In this document: positions 3,341 through 5,047 of the stretch, piece by piece
How positions within the stretch are numbered: the stretch's first letter is position 1
Layout of the letters: each line of letters opens with the position of its first letter
Source: Candidatus Nomurabacteria bacterium RIFCSPLOWO2_01_FULL_41_12
GTDB taxonomy: Bacteria; Patescibacteriota; Minisyncoccia; Phycocordibacterales; UBA9973
Length of the DNA stretch: 5,047 bases
Direction: 5' to 3'
Assembly: GCA_001787035.1 (NCBI GenBank)
Contig: MFUY01000025.1
Span: 4,054-9,100 of the forward strand
Made by a program: the position numbers and the translations under genes
Notes under the pieces: model-generated
What the model saw: only the letters and a program-made list of their open reading frames with translations
Database searches by the model: none
What the model was told of the DNA's origin: nothing

Positions 3341-4540
3341 ATGAAGAAATATATATTAGCTTCTTTCGTTTTCATTCTATCACTTATTTTATTGGGTTTT
3401 AACGTTAATTCTGCCAGTGCAGCCAACTGTGCGCCTGGCGACTTGTTTAATACGGCTACAGGGCAATCTTGCGACACGATTCCAGCTGCTAATGATTGTG
3501 CAGTAGGCGATTTGTTTAGCTCGCTTACAGGCAAGCCTTGCAATATATCACAAGATAATTCTTCTTTACAAAAAAAAGCTGCTACGTCATCTAATACTTC
3601 ATCTCAAAGAGAATTAACATTAGGTTTAAAAGGGAGTGACGTTAAAGAACTTCAACAGATTTTAAAAGATGCAGGTTATTATTTAGGGAAAATTGACGGT
3701 AATTATGGAAAGAGAACAGCCAGAGCCATAAGAGAGTTTCAAGACGATAATGAAATTTCTGTAACAGGAAAAGTCGACGCTAATACTTTTGCAAAAATTA
3801 AGGAAGTTGATATTGTTAATATCGATACTTCTGAAAACATTAGACTTGAAAAACTCAAAGTTATTGAAGATAATAATCCGATGTTACCCTCGACACCATT
3901 TCCATCAACTTCTAAACCAATTCCAATATTATCTACACCTGAACCTACAACTTCTGGTTTTATTTCTGAACAAGTGAAATGTGTTTTTAATGGTTCCAAG
4001 ACAAATCAATCTTGTTATACCACCAATCGTGATGGGAAGCAGTTCACTTTTTATGGGATAGAAACTGTTGTAGGCACTGTTTCTGGTTATAACGGTGAAA
4101 TGCTTACATGGAAGAGTTCCTGCGGTGGTTATGCTTATACGACAATGGATGGACAAAATAAATACGCAAATTTTAGTTGTGCTACTGTTTCTCCACTTCT
4201 TTCTTCTATTACCGTTCTTTCTCCAAATGGAGGAGAAAGCATAGTTCTTGGAAGTACATATTTTATTTCTTGGAGTTCTTCTAATATGAGTGAAGGTGAC
4301 TCTGTACGAATTGAACTTTATAAAAATGGAGTATATCAGGAACAAATAGCATTTAATCAACCAGTTTTTGGAACATATAATTGGATACCTTCTGGTAAAA
4401 TTTTAACTGGAGCAGATTATAAAATTCGCATCGTAAAAGCATACGATAACTCAAATTCAATTTTTGATGAAAGTGATTCATATTTCTCAATTGTTTCAGG
4501 GATAAATAATAGCCAGCCCCCTGTCATTACTTCAATTTGA
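3341..4540 (+). CDS. Secreted multidomain surface protein with peptidoglycan-binding domain
   Basis: The 399-residue protein has a Sec signal peptide (KK, hydrophobic core 5-20, probable cleavage after SASA at 24-27). Two cysteine-framed repeats follow (C30-C44 and C53-C67, pattern C-A-x-G-D-L-F-x3-T-G-x2-C), then a PG_binding_1-type domain (91-153: LGLKGSDVKELQQIL, GYYLGKIDGNYGKRTARAIREFQ), a Pro/Ser/Thr linker (about 180-205), a module with C214, C225, C261 and C280 (VKCVFNGS...CY...WKSSCGGYAYTTMDG...FSC), and a Kre9/KNH-like beta domain (288-384: VLSPNGGES...ISWSSS...YNWIPSG...DYKIRI). It should bind the cell wall and display beta modules outside the cell. I have no specific ligand to offer, and no catalytic motif or sortase signal is visible. 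It ends at QPPVITSI, where related proteins usually begin another Ig/PKD-like domain, so the C-terminus may be truncated. By eye its DNA is more A+T rich than purH. No Shine-Dalgarno sequence. Confidence 0.85.
   Translation: MKKYILASFVFILSLILLGFNVNSASAANCAPGDLFNTATGQSCDTIPAANDCAVGDLFSSLTGKPCNISQDNSSLQKKAATSSNTSSQRELTLGLKGSDVKELQQILKDAGYYLGKIDGNYGKRTARAIREFQDDNEISVTGKVDANTFAKIKEVDIVNIDTSENIRLEKLKVIEDNNPMLPSTPFPSTSKPIPILSTPEPTTSGFISEQVKCVFNGSKTNQSCYTTNRDGKQFTFYGIETVVGTVSGYNGEMLTWKSSCGGYAYTTMDGQNKYANFSCATVSPLLSSITVLSPNGGESIVLGSTYFISWSSSNMSEGDSVRIELYKNGVYQEQIAFNQPVFGTYNWIPSGKILTGADYKIRIVKAYDNSNSIFDESDSYFSIVSGINNSQPPVITSI
3428..3541 (+). repeat. Two-copy Cys-framed repeat in the surface protein
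   Basis: Two 15-codon units (3428-3472 and 3497-3541) encode C-A-x-G-D-L-F-x3-T-G-x2-C. Protein similarity is higher than DNA similarity, because many third positions differ, so this is an old duplication kept by selection on protein. Each unit probably forms one disulfide loop after export. I recall similar units near the N-termini of Parcubacterial secreted proteins but cannot name the domain. Confidence 0.7.
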
Positions 4541-4564
4541 TTTTTCTTTAAAAATCATTAGAAT
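4537..4564 (+). promoter_or_regulatory. Promoter for the winged-helix/nucleotidyltransferase gene
   Basis: TTGATT (4537-4542, 4/6) and TAGAAT (4559-4564, 5/6) are separated by 16 bp. The hexamer ends 7 nt before the ATG at 4572, so the expected start is about 4571 and the message is effectively leaderless. The -35 overlaps the stop codon of the previous gene, and an A/T-only-core hairpin (TGATTTTT 4538-4545 with AAAAATCA 4550-4557) lies in the spacer; it is unlikely to terminate transcription efficiently. Confidence 0.5.
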
Positions 4565-4571
4565 ACATAAC

Positions 4572-5047
4572 ATGGAAATTTTAGGGAAAATACTAGGCAA
4601 TGGGGCCAGGATAAAGATAATGAGGCTGTTCTTGCTTAATAGGGGCAAGGGTTTCAAGAGTAAGGATATTGTAAAGCGAAGCCGAGTTAGTCCTGATATT
4701 GTTCGCCGGGAAATTAGACTGCTCTCTTCTGTCAATTTTATTAAGAAACGTGCCTTGGATTGGTCTTTTAACTCTCTTTTTAAATACGCGGGAGAATTTG
4801 AAGACCTCTTAGTTCGGTCGGATAGTCTGAATAAACAGACCGTTTTAGACAATTTTAAAAAAGTTGGGCGCGTGAAGCTTATCATAGTTTCCGGCGTCTT
4901 TATTAAAAATAACGATTCCCGGGTGGATTTGCTCGTTGTCGGAGATAAAATGAAGCGGGGCAAAATAGAAGAAGGGGTTCGCAGGCTTGAAGCCGAAATC
5001 GGCGCAGAGCTTGTATATGCCATTTTTGACACAAAAGAGTTTGGTTA
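4572..5047 (+). CDS. Winged-helix protein with degenerate nucleotidyltransferase domain, partial
   Basis: The first 158 residues are present and the gene runs off the right edge. Residues 1-60 (MEILGKILGNGARIKIMRLFLLN...FKSKDIVKRSRVSPDIVRREIRLLSSVNFIKKR) fit an ArsR-like winged helix, with the recognition helix around 40-52. After a variable linker, residues 99-158 (GRVKLIIVSGVFIKNNDSRVDLLVVGD...RLEAEIGAELVYAIFDTKEF) resemble the minimal nucleotidyltransferase fold. The usual SDIDLLV metal motif reads SRVDLLV, so the first catalytic Asp is Arg and the GS motif is SG; catalysis is doubtful. I recall this architecture as common in Parcubacteria. DNA-binding regulator, perhaps nucleotide-sensing, is my best guess. 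The ATG at 4572 is supported by the promoter and by the MEILGKILGN start typical of the group. No Shine-Dalgarno sequence. Confidence 0.82.
   Translation, partial: MEILGKILGNGARIKIMRLFLLNRGKGFKSKDIVKRSRVSPDIVRREIRLLSSVNFIKKRALDWSFNSLFKYAGEFEDLLVRSDSLNKQTVLDNFKKVGRVKLIIVSGVFIKNNDSRVDLLVVGDKMKRGKIEEGVRRLEAEIGAELVYAIFDTKEFG

Noticed and set aside
4217..4239. 8-bp inverted repeat CTTTCTCC/GGAGAAAG in the surface gene
   Set aside because: It encodes the LSPNGGES motif typical of this domain; probably coincidence of codon choice.
4532..5032. 166-aa open frame on the - strand
   Set aside because: Antisense shadow of the winged-helix gene, which has clear domain motifs; the shadow is Ser/Leu-rich without motifs.
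1..5047. CRISPR array, tRNA, rRNA, transposase or TGA recoding
   Set aside because: No spaced direct repeats, no tRNA arms, no transposase motifs, and no in-frame TGA within genes.

Overview
The window reads as a piece of a small bacterial genome, most likely from the Candidate Phyla Radiation (Patescibacteria, Parcubacteria-like). The signs are: compact genes, no convincing Shine-Dalgarno sites, -10 boxes placed almost directly against start codons, a secreted protein built from modules I associate with Parcubacteria, and a winged-helix plus degenerate nucleotidyltransferase protein of a type I know from the same group. This assignment is inference from family resemblance, not a database result. 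All convincing genes lie on the + strand, and the standard genetic code fits.

Layout. Positions 1-51 hold unassigned sequence, followed by an intrinsic terminator (52-72). Two tiny membrane proteins follow (98-289, 63 aa; 321-455, 44 aa), each behind its own extended -10 box. A perfect 19-bp inverted repeat (467-510) carries in its loop and right arm a near-consensus sigma70 promoter (484-512). From there an approximately 113-nt leader, containing a REP-like motif and a GCAA-loop hairpin with a T-rich tail, leads to rplJ (632-1114). A 91-nt gap with two back-to-back hairpins precedes rplL (1206-1580). purH (1583-3301) starts 2 nt after rplL and probably shares its transcript. A secreted multidomain protein (3341-4540) and the start of a winged-helix/nucleotidyltransferase gene (4572 to the window edge) follow, each with its own promoter. 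No stretch over 300 bases lacks a gene.

How the genes fit together. rplJ and rplL encode the L10-L7/L12 ribosomal stalk. rpoB, the usual downstream neighbour, is replaced by purH (last two steps of IMP synthesis), so purine synthesis appears tied to ribosome production. The secreted protein and the regulator-like protein look like separate transcription units.

Most unusual points. (1) purH is interrupted in frame at three places by four palindromes sharing the core CAAGGAC-N-GTCCTTG. They are read in two different frames, and their arms change in a compensatory way, which suggests a small palindromic element living inside a conserved enzyme gene. (2) Several predicted transcription starts fall on or within a few bases of the start codon, pointing to leaderless mRNAs. 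(3) The stalk operon's best promoter sits inside a long perfect palindrome. (4) PurH lacks several usual active-site residues.
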